A stretch of 64,000 bases of DNA, taken from Aequorivita sp. CIP111184. GTDB taxonomy: Bacteria > Bacteroidota > Bacteroidia > Flavobacteriales > Flavobacteriaceae. The DNA lies in assembly GCF_900489465.1 (NCBI RefSeq), contig NZ_UEFQ01000013.1, positions 62,001 through 126,000 on the forward strand. Direction: 5' to 3'. Made by a program: the position numbers and the translations under genes. Positions 1-9,801 of the stretch are shown piece by piece. The notes below the pieces were generated by a model. That model worked only from the letters and a program-made list of their open reading frames with translations. It was not told where the DNA came from and did not search any database. The first letter of the stretch is position 1; each line of letters opens with the position of its first letter.

Positions 1-2
1 TC

Positions 3-695
3 TATAGGCCTGATGAAATAGTGGGACAAACGTTTATGTCATTTTTGGATGAAACTTCTATTTCTAAGTGGAAGAAAAATTTGAAGAATCTTTTAAAAAA
101 GAAATTAGTAGACACTTCTCTAAATCTCACATTTAAAACACGGAAGGGATTATTGGTCCCCAGCGCTTGTTATATAAACAAACTTGAAGGGAAATCTGAC
201 GATGAGGAAAGCTTTATTATAACCGTAGTTAAACACTCCAAAAAACAAGTGGAATTGGAAGATTATCTCAAGACTACTGAACCCCAAACAATAAAAAGAC
301 ACAGGTTGTTCAAAAATTTACCCTTAATTAAAAAAGAGAAAGTAAGATTGAATTCTGAGGACATTGCAAAAATTAGGGAGGCTAGAGATTTTTTAATGAA
401 TAATCTTGAAAAAGAATTTCCTTCTCTAAAAGAGTTGGCTCTCCAATTCGGGACGAACACTTTCAAACTGAAGTATGGATTTAAAGAACTGTATGGTATA
501 AGCGTCTTCCGTTTTTTAAGAAATGAACGTTTGAGAAAGGCCAAGATTTTAGTCCAAGGAGGGAACTGTAGTTTTAAAACAATAGCATATCAATGTGGTT
601 ATAGAAGTGTCCCAACCTTCACGAATACTTTTAAAAGTGTGTTTGGGCATACACCCACCGAGCTTCGAAAAAAATTCTCATCAGAAGATTTTTAA
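3..695 (+). CDS. PAS-like sensor / AraC-type transcriptional regulator, 5' partial
   Basis: The reading frame is open to the left edge of the window, so the N-terminus is missing. The first visible residues (YRPDEIVGQTFMSFLD) match the end of a PAS-fold core, where a GxxFxxFL element is common. They continue through a beta-rich stretch into a charged linker. The last 100 residues form an AraC/XylS double helix-turn-helix: the first HTH lies around 'SLKELALQFGTNTFKLKYGFKELYG' and the second around 'TIAYQCGYRSVPTFTNTFKSVFGHTPTELR', the standard signature. It probably controls the neighbouring plus-strand genes or the facing susC-susD operon, but no operator could be identified. The start codon GTG at 21 is only the first possible start inside the window and is not the real one. 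The family assignment of the C-terminus is secure. The PAS call is weaker. Confidence 0.85.
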   Translation, partial: YRPDEIVGQTFMSFLDETSISKWKKNLKNLLKKKLVDTSLNLTFKTRKGLLVPSACYINKLEGKSDDEESFIITVVKHSKKQVELEDYLKTTEPQTIKRHRLFKNLPLIKKEKVRLNSEDIAKIREARDFLMNNLEKEFPSLKELALQFGTNTFKLKYGFKELYGISVFRFLRNERLRKAKILVQGGNCSFKTIAYQCGYRSVPTFTNTFKSVFGHTPTELRKKFSSEDF

Positions 696-794
696 CTAAT
701 CTTTCGAAATATTTAAAATAATACCTATGGGATAAGGAATACTCCAGAAATCACAAATTTTAATATCGAACTTTATCATATCAAATTGAATGAT

Positions 795-2306
795 ATGGTA
801 TTAAATGAAACATATAGAAAACTAATCATAAATATTATTAGTCTTTTATTTATTCTTTTATTTGTGTATGCGGCTCTCAGTAAGCTTTTGGATTATGAAA
901 CCTTCCAGATCCAACTCGCTCAATCTCCATTATTAAGTGCCTATGCTGGGATTGTGTCTGTACTGGTGCCGAGCATTGAAATTCTATTGGCTGTGTTGCT
1001 TGTAATTCCTCGTTTTAGATTCCCCGCTCTCATTGGCTGCTTTTGGTTAATGGTTATGTTTACAGCTTATATAGTCATTATTCTCAATTTCTCTGACTTT
1101 GTTCCTTGTTCTTGTGGGGGTGTACTTGAAAAACTGAGTTGGACGGAACACCTCTTTTTCAATATTTCCTTTATTATATTGGCAGTGGTGGGAATCCTAC
1201 TCGAATCCCAACTTCCTAGATCTGGCAAGTTGATGACCTCAAATAAGGTCGTGTTTTTTGCTCTTTTAATTATTGCCGCTTCTGCAACGCTTATGTTGAC
1301 AGTTCTGTTTATAAGCTCTGAGAAGAAAATTTACAGGAATGAGGCCTTCCAGCGTAAATACCTCCCTCGTGCTGCGGAGTATTTAGGTGATTATGAGCTT
1401 GGCTCGAATACGTATTACCTCGCAGGTTTTAAGGATAGTGTTATTTATATTGGGAATTTTCACGCTCCTCTGTATCTAAAAACTATCGATGTTTCCTTGA
1501 GGCATATTGAGGATTTCCCGGTTACCATTAGTAACCTTGAGCTCCCGTACCGAAGGGCGCGTATAATGGTGGAGCCTCCTTTCTTTTTTGTGGGGGACGG
1601 TACCGTGCCCGTACTTTTTCGGGGAAAAACAAATGATTGGCAAGCAACATTATTCAGTTATGACGAAGCCTACTTTAAACAATTTGAAATAGCGGATTCT
1701 ACCCATATTGGCCTTGCGGGCATATCCGCTATCACTTCAACCACAAATCTTGGGCTCATTACTAAAGCGACTGCCCAGGACACCGTAATTTTTAACGATA
1801 AGATTATAACCAAACAGTTTGATGGAATATTTGATAGTGATGGCTTGCTGCTATGGAACTATGCACATAAAAAATTCATCTACACTTATTTTTATCGAAA
1901 CAGTTATGAGGTAACGGATGAAAACTTGAACTATAAATATTCCGGAAAAACCATTGATACTGTAAGCAAAGCAATTTTGGATATTGCCCATCACAGTAAA
2001 AAAGATCAATACAAGAGGGGACAATCCGTAACTGTCAATAGACTTACTGCGACATACGGGGACTACCTTTATATCAATAGCGACCGTTTGGGAAGATTTG
2101 AAGATAAAACGGCTACTGATTCCGCGTCTATTATAGATGTCTACAATATTGTTACGAATAGCTACGAATTCAGTTTTTACCTCTACCACCAAGAAAATAA
2201 AAAACTTGATGGTTTTCGTATTTACAAGGATATTTTGATTGCCCTTGTAGACGGAAAATTATGGATTTATAAGTTAAAGCCGGAGAATTTTAATCCCCAG
2301 CTCTAA
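795..2306 (+). CDS. MauE/DoxX-type redox-associated membrane protein with C-terminal extracytoplasmic domain
   Basis: The N-terminal 150 residues hold four hydrophobic helices in the MauE/DoxX arrangement, including a YAALSKLLDYETF segment after helix 1 and a CSCGG motif between helices 3 and 4. A fifth helix (about residues 155-175) leads into roughly 320 residues of soluble beta-rich sequence, probably a propeller-like domain outside the cytoplasm. MauE-family proteins are linked to disulfide/redox maturation of exported proteins. This fits the Cys-rich small exported protein encoded 85 bp downstream. I chose the ATG at 795. An in-frame TTG at 786 would add three residues. Flavobacteria carry many MauE-plus-small-protein pairs next to SusC/SusD loci. 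The role of the long C-terminal domain is unknown. Confidence 0.75.
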   Translation: MVLNETYRKLIINIISLLFILLFVYAALSKLLDYETFQIQLAQSPLLSAYAGIVSVLVPSIEILLAVLLVIPRFRFPALIGCFWLMVMFTAYIVIILNFSDFVPCSCGGVLEKLSWTEHLFFNISFIILAVVGILLESQLPRSGKLMTSNKVVFFALLIIAASATLMLTVLFISSEKKIYRNEAFQRKYLPRAAEYLGDYELGSNTYYLAGFKDSVIYIGNFHAPLYLKTIDVSLRHIEDFPVTISNLELPYRRARIMVEPPFFFVGDGTVPVLFRGKTNDWQATLFSYDEAYFKQFEIADSTHIGLAGISAITSTTNLGLITKATAQDTVIFNDKIITKQFDGIFDSDGLLLWNYAHKKFIYTYFYRNSYEVTDENLNYKYSGKTIDTVSKAILDIAHHSKKDQYKRGQSVTVNRLTATYGDYLYINSDRLGRFEDKTATDSASIIDVYNIVTNSYEFSFYLYHQENKKLDGFRIYKDILIALVDGKLWIYKLKPENFNPQL

Positions 2307-2314
2307 CACAACAC

Positions 2315-2328
2315 ATACTGGCCAGTAT
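2315..2328. repeat. 14-bp perfect palindrome
   Basis: ATACTGGCCAGTAT is a perfect inverted repeat lying nine bases after the stop of the MauE-type gene and about 65 bases before the next start codon. It could be an operator for the DUF6520-like gene. It has no long stem or T-tract, so it is not an obvious terminator. Confidence 0.35.
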
Positions 2329-2391
2329 CAGGAATAAGACCGAACACCTGTAAAAAATAGTAGGTCGCTAATTCATTAAAAATTTTATATT

Positions 2392-2649
2392 ATGAGAACA
2401 AAAATTTTAAAGTTCGGAATGCCCATGATGGCATTTTTATTGGCAATCGTGTTTGCTTTTGCAAATGTGAACAATACCCCGGTTGAGAACAATGCCTTGA
2501 TTACTGGGTATGTTTTAAGTAATGCAGGATGTACCCCAGTTCCAACAAATTGCGTTATTGTGAGCGGGGGACCTGTTTGTAAATACGACGGAAAAACTGT
2601 ACATAGAAATCCAAATTGTACTAATTTCTTGTATGAATGGATGCCCTAA
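2392..2649 (+). CDS. small exported DUF6520-like protein
   Basis: An 85-residue protein with a cleavable-type signal (MRTKILKFGMPMMAFLLAIVFAFA) followed by a short mature region with four cysteines (residues about 44, 50, 60 and 73). The basic-hydrophobic N-terminus and short Cys-containing tail resemble the flavobacterial DUF6520 family, small proteins usually encoded next to MauE/DoxX genes and SusC/SusD loci. The mature part is about 60 residues and could contain two disulfides, so the upstream MauE-like protein may serve its oxidation. Function is unknown. A secreted signalling or structural peptide are both possible. The ATG at 2392 is the only reasonable start. Family assignment is from memory of the pattern and not from a search. 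Confidence 0.6.
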   Translation: MRTKILKFGMPMMAFLLAIVFAFANVNNTPVENNALITGYVLSNAGCTPVPTNCVIVSGGPVCKYDGKTVHRNPNCTNFLYEWMP

Positions 2650-2658
2650 TCTCTGAAT

Positions 2659-2694
2659 AAGGTTTTCTCGTTTAATCTGAAACGGGAGAACCTT
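2659..2694. terminator. bidirectional intrinsic terminator between convergent genes
   Basis: AAGGTTTTCTCGTTT pairs with AAACGGGAGAACCTT (one mismatch, G-U possible) around a 6-nt loop, and T/A runs lie on both sides. It separates the plus-strand small gene from the convergent S9 peptidase gene and overlaps the last codons of the latter. Confidence 0.75.
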
Positions 2695-5320
2695 TTTCAA
2701 TTCCATTGTTTTTGAGATATTTTTCCATCCAGTCAAATATAGTCGATGATAAATGAGTTTGATTCTCCGCTTTGTTTATCGCATGTCCTTCCTTATCGTA
2801 TAAAATTAATTTTGCTTTCTTTTTTAATCTCTTCAATGCCAAAAACATTTGGACGCTTTGACTCCAATTTACATTGGTATCAGTATTCCCTGTCCATAAA
2901 AGCAAGGGTGTTTCAATATTTTCCACATGTTGTAAGGGCGAATTCCTTAAGTATGAATCCTTCATTTTGTAAAAGGAATTCCCAAACCGTAATTGTTGAT
3001 TCTCAAGACGCCACATTTGCTCGTACTTAGAATCCCAATGAACCTGATGGTAGTAATTTACCACATCAGTGATTGGCGCTCCAGCTACGGCTACCGCAAA
3101 CAAATCTGTTTGGGTAATGATAAAAGCGGTTTCATAACCCCCAAAGGAATGACCAATTAGCCCTATCCGTTTCTTATCCACCAGCCCAGTTTCCAGTACT
3201 TTTTCTACGGCGGCACTAACCGATTTGAATGCCGAAATTCCAGGTTCTCCAATAGTATAGGAAATATCGGGATAGAGCACAAAATAATCATTCAGGGTAA
3301 ACTTCAGTAAATTGAAACCATCATACGATAAATTCGATGGCGGTTCAAAATTATTTATATCGCGGGACTCCTTTTCATAAATTTCCACAATAAGTGGATA
3401 TTTTTTATTGGAATCATAATTGGCAGGATATATTAAAGAGCCGCGCAAGGAAGTACCATCTTCCAATCCATATTCAATAAACTCCGAAGTTCCAAGATCA
3501 TAATCCATTAACTCCTTATTGGTTTGGTGGATAATCCTTTTTGTCTTTTTCTTTAAATCGTATGAGTGAATACTGATAGGTTGATCAAAACGTTGCTGTC
3601 TATAAACCAAAACTCTCGAATCCTGGTCTATGTGAACCTGGTCAATTTTTCCATTCTCAAGTAGGAGGGGCTGGATTTCAGAGTTTTCATTCCAGTAGGC
3701 AAAACCTGTTTCATAGCTTTTATAATCGAATACTTCCAACAAGATTCCAGTATTCGAATCAAATGAAGAACTTGAGAAATTGGGATTGATGGTTAGGAAT
3801 TTAAATGGTTTTCTACCATCATCCCTGTTTATCCTGTATCGAATATTTTCCTCCCTGCCTTGGGTAATCCTTTTTTTAGTTTTTCCATCTGGGCTCATCA
3901 ACCAGATATCGAACTGGTCATATAACACCAAATAGTCATCATTTTCCAGCCAGCCCGGATTACCATAGGGAATGGGATCTCCGGGAAGCTGGTGTTCTGA
4001 ATTGCAAAAGGTCTGGTTAGATTTTTTTGAGATATTTACATTTTCGTCAATACCAACGTTGTATACCCACCAATCAGTACCCTTAAAATAGGTTATGTAG
4101 TTTCCAGTTGGAGATATATTCACAAAATTCCCTCCTGTGTATTGGTTTTTACTTATCAACTTTAATTCCCCAGTTTTAAGGTTTTTTAAATATAAATCCA
4201 CACTAGGGAAATATTTATACAATGGCTCGTACTGCAATTGATCATAAACCACGGCGAAATCATGGTTTACGCTCATTGCGGACGTATGTAATTCTTTGGT
4301 CTCTATTTCTCTTAATGCCCCACTCTCTGGATACCAAGCTGTTAAGGAGTACTGGCCTTCTTCCTCCCGGTACATCGTCATCCGGGGTCCAATCCACGGA
4401 TCGCCGGCATCCCACACTTCGGCATCATTCACGTTTCCTTCATTGCTTGGGCTCAGGTTTTGTAGATAAAAAATAATTTTTTTTCCATTCGCCGCTATAA
4501 AAGGTTTTCTGTCACTAAGACGAAAATTTTTAAACTTTTCCTGAATCAATGTGTCAGATAGCACTTTCGAATTACCTATAATTTGATTGTAATAGTTTAA
4601 TTGGCGAACTCCATTTTTGGTATCTACAAAAACCATTTCCTCCCCAGAATCGCTCAATCCAAGGTGCTCAATCTTATCTTTGTTTTTGGTGAAAAGGTAT
4701 TGGGTTCGAACTTTTTCTACTTCAAATCGAATTATTTGTGAATGTTCTGGAGTTTCCTTGGTGGCATAAAGAACATTTTTGGTGGGGTGCCAATTATATT
4801 TACTTGTATTATTGAGGGTGTATATTATGCTTTTGCTTTTCAGGTCTATCACTAATACTTCCTTTCCCTTCCCGAATTCTTCCCTTTGAGCAGCAATATA
4901 ATTGCCATTACTGGATTGGCTATAGGAGGTTATATGGCTATAGCGGACTTCTTCCAGACTGTACAAATCTATAATCAACAGTTGTTTTTCCTTGCTTATA
5001 CACGTAAACAAGCTACTGTTTACCGAAAAATTCAACCAGTCGCTTTCGGGTAGGAGAAATTGTTTTTTCCCTTGTATTTCTTTAACTGAAAGTTTTTTTT
5101 TATCACCCGAAAAGACCTCAGTAAAGACTATCCACTTACCATCATTCGAAATCTCTAGAATGTTCGTGTCCGAGCTCCACAAGGAGTCCAATCCGGAGGA
5201 GTAAGGAGACTTATGGGGTCTTTGTGCCACTACCATGGCATTTGATAGTAATATTAGGTAGATTGCAGCCACAAGAATGATTCTTAGCATTCTGGCAACC
5301 CTTTTTCTTTTTAATTTCAT
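2672..5320 (-). CDS. S9 family (prolyl oligopeptidase-type) serine peptidase, exported
   Basis: An 882-residue protein with an N-terminal hydrophobic export signal (about residues 10-32), a long beta-propeller-type region (WD40-like strands with repeated 'SPDGKTKKRITQG'-style motifs) and a C-terminal alpha/beta hydrolase peptidase domain. The nucleophile elbow GHSFGG places Ser at about 725. The acid is in GNTDTNV (Asp about 814) and the His in EGHAIN (about 846), so the triad is complete. S9 enzymes cut short peptides, often after Pro or Ala. It is the last gene of a susC-susD-peptidase operon, nine bases after susD, so it probably degrades peptides at the cell surface or in the periplasm for import by the SusC channel. 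Length is somewhat above that of typical S9 peptidases because of the long propeller. The ATG at 5320 is well supported. Confidence 0.9.
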   Translation of the reverse strand: MKLKRKRVARMLRIILVAAIYLILLSNAMVVAQRPHKSPYSSGLDSLWSSDTNILEISNDGKWIVFTEVFSGDKKKLSVKEIQGKKQFLLPESDWLNFSVNSSLFTCISKEKQLLIIDLYSLEEVRYSHITSYSQSSNGNYIAAQREEFGKGKEVLVIDLKSKSIIYTLNNTSKYNWHPTKNVLYATKETPEHSQIIRFEVEKVRTQYLFTKNKDKIEHLGLSDSGEEMVFVDTKNGVRQLNYYNQIIGNSKVLSDTLIQEKFKNFRLSDRKPFIAANGKKIIFYLQNLSPSNEGNVNDAEVWDAGDPWIGPRMTMYREEEGQYSLTAWYPESGALREIETKELHTSAMSVNHDFAVVYDQLQYEPLYKYFPSVDLYLKNLKTGELKLISKNQYTGGNFVNISPTGNYITYFKGTDWWVYNVGIDENVNISKKSNQTFCNSEHQLPGDPIPYGNPGWLENDDYLVLYDQFDIWLMSPDGKTKKRITQGREENIRYRINRDDGRKPFKFLTINPNFSSSSFDSNTGILLEVFDYKSYETGFAYWNENSEIQPLLLENGKIDQVHIDQDSRVLVYRQQRFDQPISIHSYDLKKKTKRIIHQTNKELMDYDLGTSEFIEYGLEDGTSLRGSLIYPANYDSNKKYPLIVEIYEKESRDINNFEPPSNLSYDGFNLLKFTLNDYFVLYPDISYTIGEPGISAFKSVSAAVEKVLETGLVDKKRIGLIGHSFGGYETAFIITQTDLFAVAVAGAPITDVVNYYHQVHWDSKYEQMWRLENQQLRFGNSFYKMKDSYLRNSPLQHVENIETPLLLWTGNTDTNVNWSQSVQMFLALKRLKKKAKLILYDKEGHAINKAENQTHLSSTIFDWMEKYLKNNGIEKGSPVSD

Positions 5321-5329
5321 TATAAAAGT

Positions 5330-6724
5330 TTAATAACCGGAGTTCTGTGGATTTAGATTGGGGTTCATCATAAGTTCGGCTTCTGGAATTGGGAGCAATA
5401 TATCTGTAGTCTTCCATCCAGATTTGATAGGTGCGAGGATTTCATTCGCCAGATCAAGTCTTTTTATATCGAACCACCTATGCCCGAATTCGGTGAATAA
5501 TTCATGGAAGCGTTCGTTAATAATGGCCTCAATTATTCCACTTTCACTGTTTGCATCAACATCCATTAAACCCGCCCTGTTACGAATAACATTAATGTCT
5601 TCCAAAGCTCCGGAAAGATTGCCCTGTTTTACACGGGCTTCAGCACGAATTAAAAATTGCTCCGATATTCTCAGAATTATACTGTACTCTATACTTGTGC
5701 CGGTATTGGAATTGTATTTATACTTGTAGGGAAAATACCATGTTTCGGTACCATCCGTAACCGCTCCAATCCATTGGTTTTTCCTGTTATCTCCTTCCTC
5801 CATGCCCTCAATGAATTCTGGATTTAACGCTACCAGAGGGGGAGGCCCGGATGTAAAAAGGAAGGTTGAAGCCTCCAAGGTATTTCCGCCATCATACTTA
5901 GGCCGTAATTGTAAGATTGTAGAGGTACTTTCTTTTAAAAATTCCTGGCTCACCTCCGGTTCCAAACGAAAAACAAAAACATTATTTATCAAGGTACCCG
6001 CTTCCGTTTCCGCCAAACTCCACTGTTTTGTATATAAATATACCCTTGCAAGCAGTGCTGCTACCACCATTTGGTTTGCCCGCGTTCGTTCATCTAATAG
6101 GTAATTTGTGCCAAGCAAAGATTTTGCTTCTTTTAAATCAGTTATTATCATTTCATAGACCTTTGAGACGGGTACTTTTGGTAAATTTCTATTTGTCTCA
6201 TATTTGGTACCGGTAGGATAGGGTATATCCCCGAAAAGATTCACAAGATAAAAATAGGCTAAGGAACGAATAAACATTGCTTCCCCTCGCAGTTGGGCCT
6301 TGGTCCCATTACTTAAGGTTTTGGAATTTTCCAGGCCTGCCAAGGTCGCGTTTGTCATATATATTAGGGAATATGACCCGTTCCAAAGGTTCTCTACAAT
6401 CAAATCATCGGAGTATACTTGATGTTGGTAAAAACTATCCATGGGCTCTCCTCCAAATCCATAAAAATCCAACTCATCTGCGTAAATGCCCATTAAAGTA
6501 CCCACCCCCTCAGGTCTCCCAGTCAATAATACTTCATCCCGTAATTTTCCATATAGGGTCATAACGGCAGCAGTGGCTGTAGTCTCATCTTCATATACTT
6601 CCGAACTTTCTATTTGTCCTAACGGCCCATCGACTTCTAAAAAATCTTCACAACTACAAATTAATAATGTGCAAAGGAGTAAGTAAATATATTTTTTGAT
6701 TCTATGTTGTCTTGTTTTTTTCAT
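5330..6724 (-). CDS. SusD/RagB family outer-membrane lipoprotein
   Basis: About 464 residues with a lipoprotein signal ending in a LICSC lipobox, followed by the SusD start pattern 'CEDFLEVDGPLGQIESSEVYEDE' and the typical C-terminal 'INERFHELFTEFGHRWFDIKRLD...ILLPIPEAELMMNPNLNPQNSGY'. SusD proteins are surface lipoproteins that bind a ligand and lid the cognate SusC TonB-dependent channel. It sits between susC (15 bases upstream) and the S9 peptidase, so the likely substrate is peptide and not glycan. The upstream-most codon of the open frame is GTG at 6727. The ATG at 6724 is the better start because it gives MKKTRQHRIKKYIYLLL, a normal basic n-region. Confidence 0.93.
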   Translation of the reverse strand: MKKTRQHRIKKYIYLLLCTLLICSCEDFLEVDGPLGQIESSEVYEDETTATAAVMTLYGKLRDEVLLTGRPEGVGTLMGIYADELDFYGFGGEPMDSFYQHQVYSDDLIVENLWNGSYSLIYMTNATLAGLENSKTLSNGTKAQLRGEAMFIRSLAYFYLVNLFGDIPYPTGTKYETNRNLPKVPVSKVYEMIITDLKEAKSLLGTNYLLDERTRANQMVVAALLARVYLYTKQWSLAETEAGTLINNVFVFRLEPEVSQEFLKESTSTILQLRPKYDGGNTLEASTFLFTSGPPPLVALNPEFIEGMEEGDNRKNQWIGAVTDGTETWYFPYKYKYNSNTGTSIEYSIILRISEQFLIRAEARVKQGNLSGALEDINVIRNRAGLMDVDANSESGIIEAIINERFHELFTEFGHRWFDIKRLDLANEILAPIKSGWKTTDILLPIPEAELMMNPNLNPQNSGY

Positions 6725-6742
6725 CACTTTAGCTATTTAATT

Positions 6743-9727
6743 TTATAAATGAAATTGTGCTCCGAATGTTATTCTTCGGAGTGGTGGAATAAAGCCTTTT
6801 GCTTGTTCAGGATCCCCGCCTTCGAATCGGCTATATGTTAAAAGATTTATCCCTTGGAGATAGAGTCGGCAAGAAGCGCCACCTTCATTTCCCAATAGTA
6901 ATCTATAGGCAACTTCTAGGGAGCGTAGCCTTATGAACGAAGCGTCCGAAATGGTACCACTGCTTTGGGTAAATCGTGAATAAGCCAAATACGCCTCATA
7001 ATCCTCTCCCGTAGTAAAGCGTTGCATTGCAGCAATATCTCCAGGTTGTTGCCACCGATCCAAAACGCTTACGGGCTGATTGGAAAGTGTGCCGGCAGGG
7101 TCTGTATATCGATATTGGTTATATCCTTTTTTCTTTGCAAATTGTAAAAGAAAATCTAAGGACCATGCTTTATAAGTAATGGAATTTGACAGTCCTCCAA
7201 AATATTGAGGAGATAGGTCCGCAATATACTGTCTGTCTTTATCACTACTTATTACGCCATCCCCATTAAAATCCTTAAATTCAAAAATCCCTGTTTCAGG
7301 ATTTACGCCTTCCAGTTCATAGAGCTTTACTATGGTTAGTGGCTTACCAACAACATAACGATTTGCATATGTTGAGTTCTCAAGGCCAGGAAAGGCCAGT
7401 AACTTGTTTCGAGGCAATGAAAGGTTTATGGAACTATCCCAGGAAAAATTCTTTCTATGTGCCAAGACCCCTTCTAAATTAAATTCAAGGCCGGAATTCT
7501 CAACTTCCGCCCCTAGATTGGATTGGATACTTGTAAATCCCGTTGTTCCCGGTAAGGCGTAATTCACTAGCTGATTTGAAGATGTGTTATTATAATAAGC
7601 TACTGAAAATGAGATGTTTTTATCAAAGAAATCCATCTCTACAGCTGCTTCGCGTTTGAGGATTTTTTCCCATTTAAAATTTGGATTGTAAAGCCGTGAG
7701 GGCACCAGACCTATACTTCCCTCATAAGGATAATCCTGAATGGTGTAAGTCTGCAAATACTGATAATCACCTATTTGGTCATTTCCTGTAATTCCGTAAC
7801 TTCCTCGTAACTTTCCAAAACTTATCCAGGAATAATTATTTCTTTCCGTAAATATCCATGCCGCCCCAACAGCTCCAAAATTGCCATATTTGTTGTTTGG
7901 CCCAAATCTACTGGAGCCATCCCGTCTTCCCGTCACATTCAGGAAAAGCTGGTTCCTATAGGCATAGTTGATCCTGCCAAAAATGGAATGATATTTATAT
8001 TCTGTTTTCTTTTCACCCAATATAAAAAGGGTAGTGGCAGCACTCAAGTTGTTAATGAAGTTATTGGTTGAAAATCCCATTCCCATCACGCCGTTTTGCT
8101 CATTTGCCGTTTCTTGAAATGAAGTGCCAAGTAATATATCCCATACATTTTCACCTATTTTTTTATGCCATCTCACTTGGGGCTCCGTTATCCAATAGGT
8201 CCGCCTTGCGTCAGTTGTAATAAGAGAGGAAAATCCACTATCCAGCCCAAAGGCCGGATCGTATATAGTATGCGGGGTGGTGGTCTGGCTTCTCAAGTGA
8301 GTGAACCCGTATCCAGCGTTAATCTTTATTTCAAAATTATCTAATAGGGAATAGGAAATTATTGTATTTGAAATGAGATTTTTGGAGTCTTGGCTGTATT
8401 TACTCTCCACTGCTGCCAAAGGATTGGCCCAAGTACTATCTTCCCAATTTAGATTTCCATTTTCGTCATATAAGGCAGGTGCGTTCGGGGCAAGCCGTAA
8501 GGCATCGGAAGTAAAATCTATACTGGGTAAATTATTTCCCTCAAGGGAATAGCCTGCGCTGAAAACAATCTTGAATCGCTCATCCTTCCCTTGATGGTTG
8601 AGGTTCGTATTTACACTGAGCCTATCGTAGGCAAAATTTCCTGCAAACACCGTGGTCTCTTCTTGATATTGCCCACCAAGTAGGAACTGGGTATCGGCAT
8701 TCCCTCCAGAAGCCTGCGCGAATATTTTGCGGGCATTGACAGTCCTCCCTGTAAGTTCTTTTTGCCAATCAGTATTGCGATTTAAATCCCAAGTACCATT
8801 TACATCGTAGGCAGTGGCGGGATATTCTGTGATACCATCATTTGCGAAAGCTTCCCGTCTCATCTCCAAATATTGCGCAGTATTTAAAAGTTTAGCCATT
8901 CGATTTATTTGGGCAATTCCCGTACTGCTACTTACGGTTATTTTGGTCTTTCCTTCCTTGCCTCTTTTAGTGGTTATAAGCACCACCCCATTGGCGCCCC
9001 TGGAACCATAAATTGCCGTGGCATCTGCATCCTTAAGAATTTCAATTGATTCAATAGATTCTGGATTTATTGCATTTAGTACGCTAATATCTGCCCCAGG
9101 TATAATTCCTCCTGCAGTGTTAGAAGAACCAAGTGTTTTTATATCATAAGGCACACCGTCAATAATATAGAGCGGTTCATTCCCGGCCATCAAACTGTTT
9201 TGACCTCGGATACGCACTTTAAATCCGCCGCCTGGAACTCCTGAATTTTGGACTACATCCACTCCAGTTACCCTTCCCTGCATCGCTTCTAGTGGATTGT
9301 TGATCGGCTGTTTGTCGATTTCAGCAGCAGTTACGCGACCTATACTTCCCGTGCGCTTTTTGTCTGTGGTATTATAATACCCCGCATTAATAACCACTTG
9401 ATCCAAAGTCGTTGCATCAGGAAACATGATAACATTTAGAATAGTTTTATTGTCCACAGCAATTTCCTGCATTTTATACCCCAAATAACTAAAAACAAGT
9501 GTATCAGTATTATTTGCAGCTATTTCATAATGCCCATCCATATCACTCTGTGTACCGCGTGAGGTGTTTTTTACCAAAATATTCACCCCACCCAAAGGCT
9601 CATTGGCATCTGTAATAATGCCTGAGATTGGAGGGGAGCCATTTTGGGAAGTTAGGGTTGTGCTAAGCGCCCATAGCAGGGCAAAAGATAAGGGCAGGAC
9701 ATAGTAGTGCCTGTAATTATTTTTCAT
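6743..9727 (-). CDS. SusC/RagA family TonB-linked outer-membrane transporter
   Basis: A 994-residue protein with a signal peptide, an N-terminal carboxypeptidase-D-like regulatory domain (about residues 33-115: 'ISGIITDANEPLGGVNILVKNT...'), a TonB plug (about 120-255, with 'LEAMQGRVTGVDV' and 'PLYIIDGVPYD', both diagnostic of SusC) and a large beta-barrel ending in a hydrophobic strand with terminal aromatic pattern (RITFGAQFHL). It is the first gene of the operon susC-susD-S9 peptidase. SusC transports oligomers across the outer membrane using TonB/ExbBD energy. Nothing in the locus points to glycan degradation; the peptidase points to peptides. The 500-nt region upstream has strong secondary structure and may be a regulatory leader. 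Confidence 0.95.
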   Translation of the reverse strand: MKNNYRHYYVLPLSFALLWALSTTLTSQNGSPPISGIITDANEPLGGVNILVKNTSRGTQSDMDGHYEIAANNTDTLVFSYLGYKMQEIAVDNKTILNVIMFPDATTLDQVVINAGYYNTTDKKRTGSIGRVTAAEIDKQPINNPLEAMQGRVTGVDVVQNSGVPGGGFKVRIRGQNSLMAGNEPLYIIDGVPYDIKTLGSSNTAGGIIPGADISVLNAINPESIESIEILKDADATAIYGSRGANGVVLITTKRGKEGKTKITVSSSTGIAQINRMAKLLNTAQYLEMRREAFANDGITEYPATAYDVNGTWDLNRNTDWQKELTGRTVNARKIFAQASGGNADTQFLLGGQYQEETTVFAGNFAYDRLSVNTNLNHQGKDERFKIVFSAGYSLEGNNLPSIDFTSDALRLAPNAPALYDENGNLNWEDSTWANPLAAVESKYSQDSKNLISNTIISYSLLDNFEIKINAGYGFTHLRSQTTTPHTIYDPAFGLDSGFSSLITTDARRTYWITEPQVRWHKKIGENVWDILLGTSFQETANEQNGVMGMGFSTNNFINNLSAATTLFILGEKKTEYKYHSIFGRINYAYRNQLFLNVTGRRDGSSRFGPNNKYGNFGAVGAAWIFTERNNYSWISFGKLRGSYGITGNDQIGDYQYLQTYTIQDYPYEGSIGLVPSRLYNPNFKWEKILKREAAVEMDFFDKNISFSVAYYNNTSSNQLVNYALPGTTGFTSIQSNLGAEVENSGLEFNLEGVLAHRKNFSWDSSINLSLPRNKLLAFPGLENSTYANRYVVGKPLTIVKLYELEGVNPETGIFEFKDFNGDGVISSDKDRQYIADLSPQYFGGLSNSITYKAWSLDFLLQFAKKKGYNQYRYTDPAGTLSNQPVSVLDRWQQPGDIAAMQRFTTGEDYEAYLAYSRFTQSSGTISDASFIRLRSLEVAYRLLLGNEGGASCRLYLQGINLLTYSRFEGGDPEQAKGFIPPLRRITFGAQFHL

Positions 9728-9768
9728 AATTTTGCATCAGTTAAGTTTAAATATTATTTAACTACTGG

Positions 9769-9801
9769 CCTGCTCCGTGGTCCTCGAAAACTGGGAGCGG
9801 G
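9769..9801 (-). promoter_or_regulatory. hairpin just upstream of susC
   Basis: CCTGCTCC at 9769-9776 pairs with GGGAGCGGG at 9793-9801 (one mismatch). It lies about 40 nt upstream of the susC ATG, with no T-tract after it on the susC strand. It probably belongs to the 5' leader and could influence initiation. Function is inferred from position only. Confidence 0.4.

Noticed and set aside
2746..6686. Several plus-strand ORFs of 60-125 codons opposite the S9 peptidase and SusD genes
   Set aside because: They overlap well-supported genes, have no domains and show the codon composition of antisense frames.
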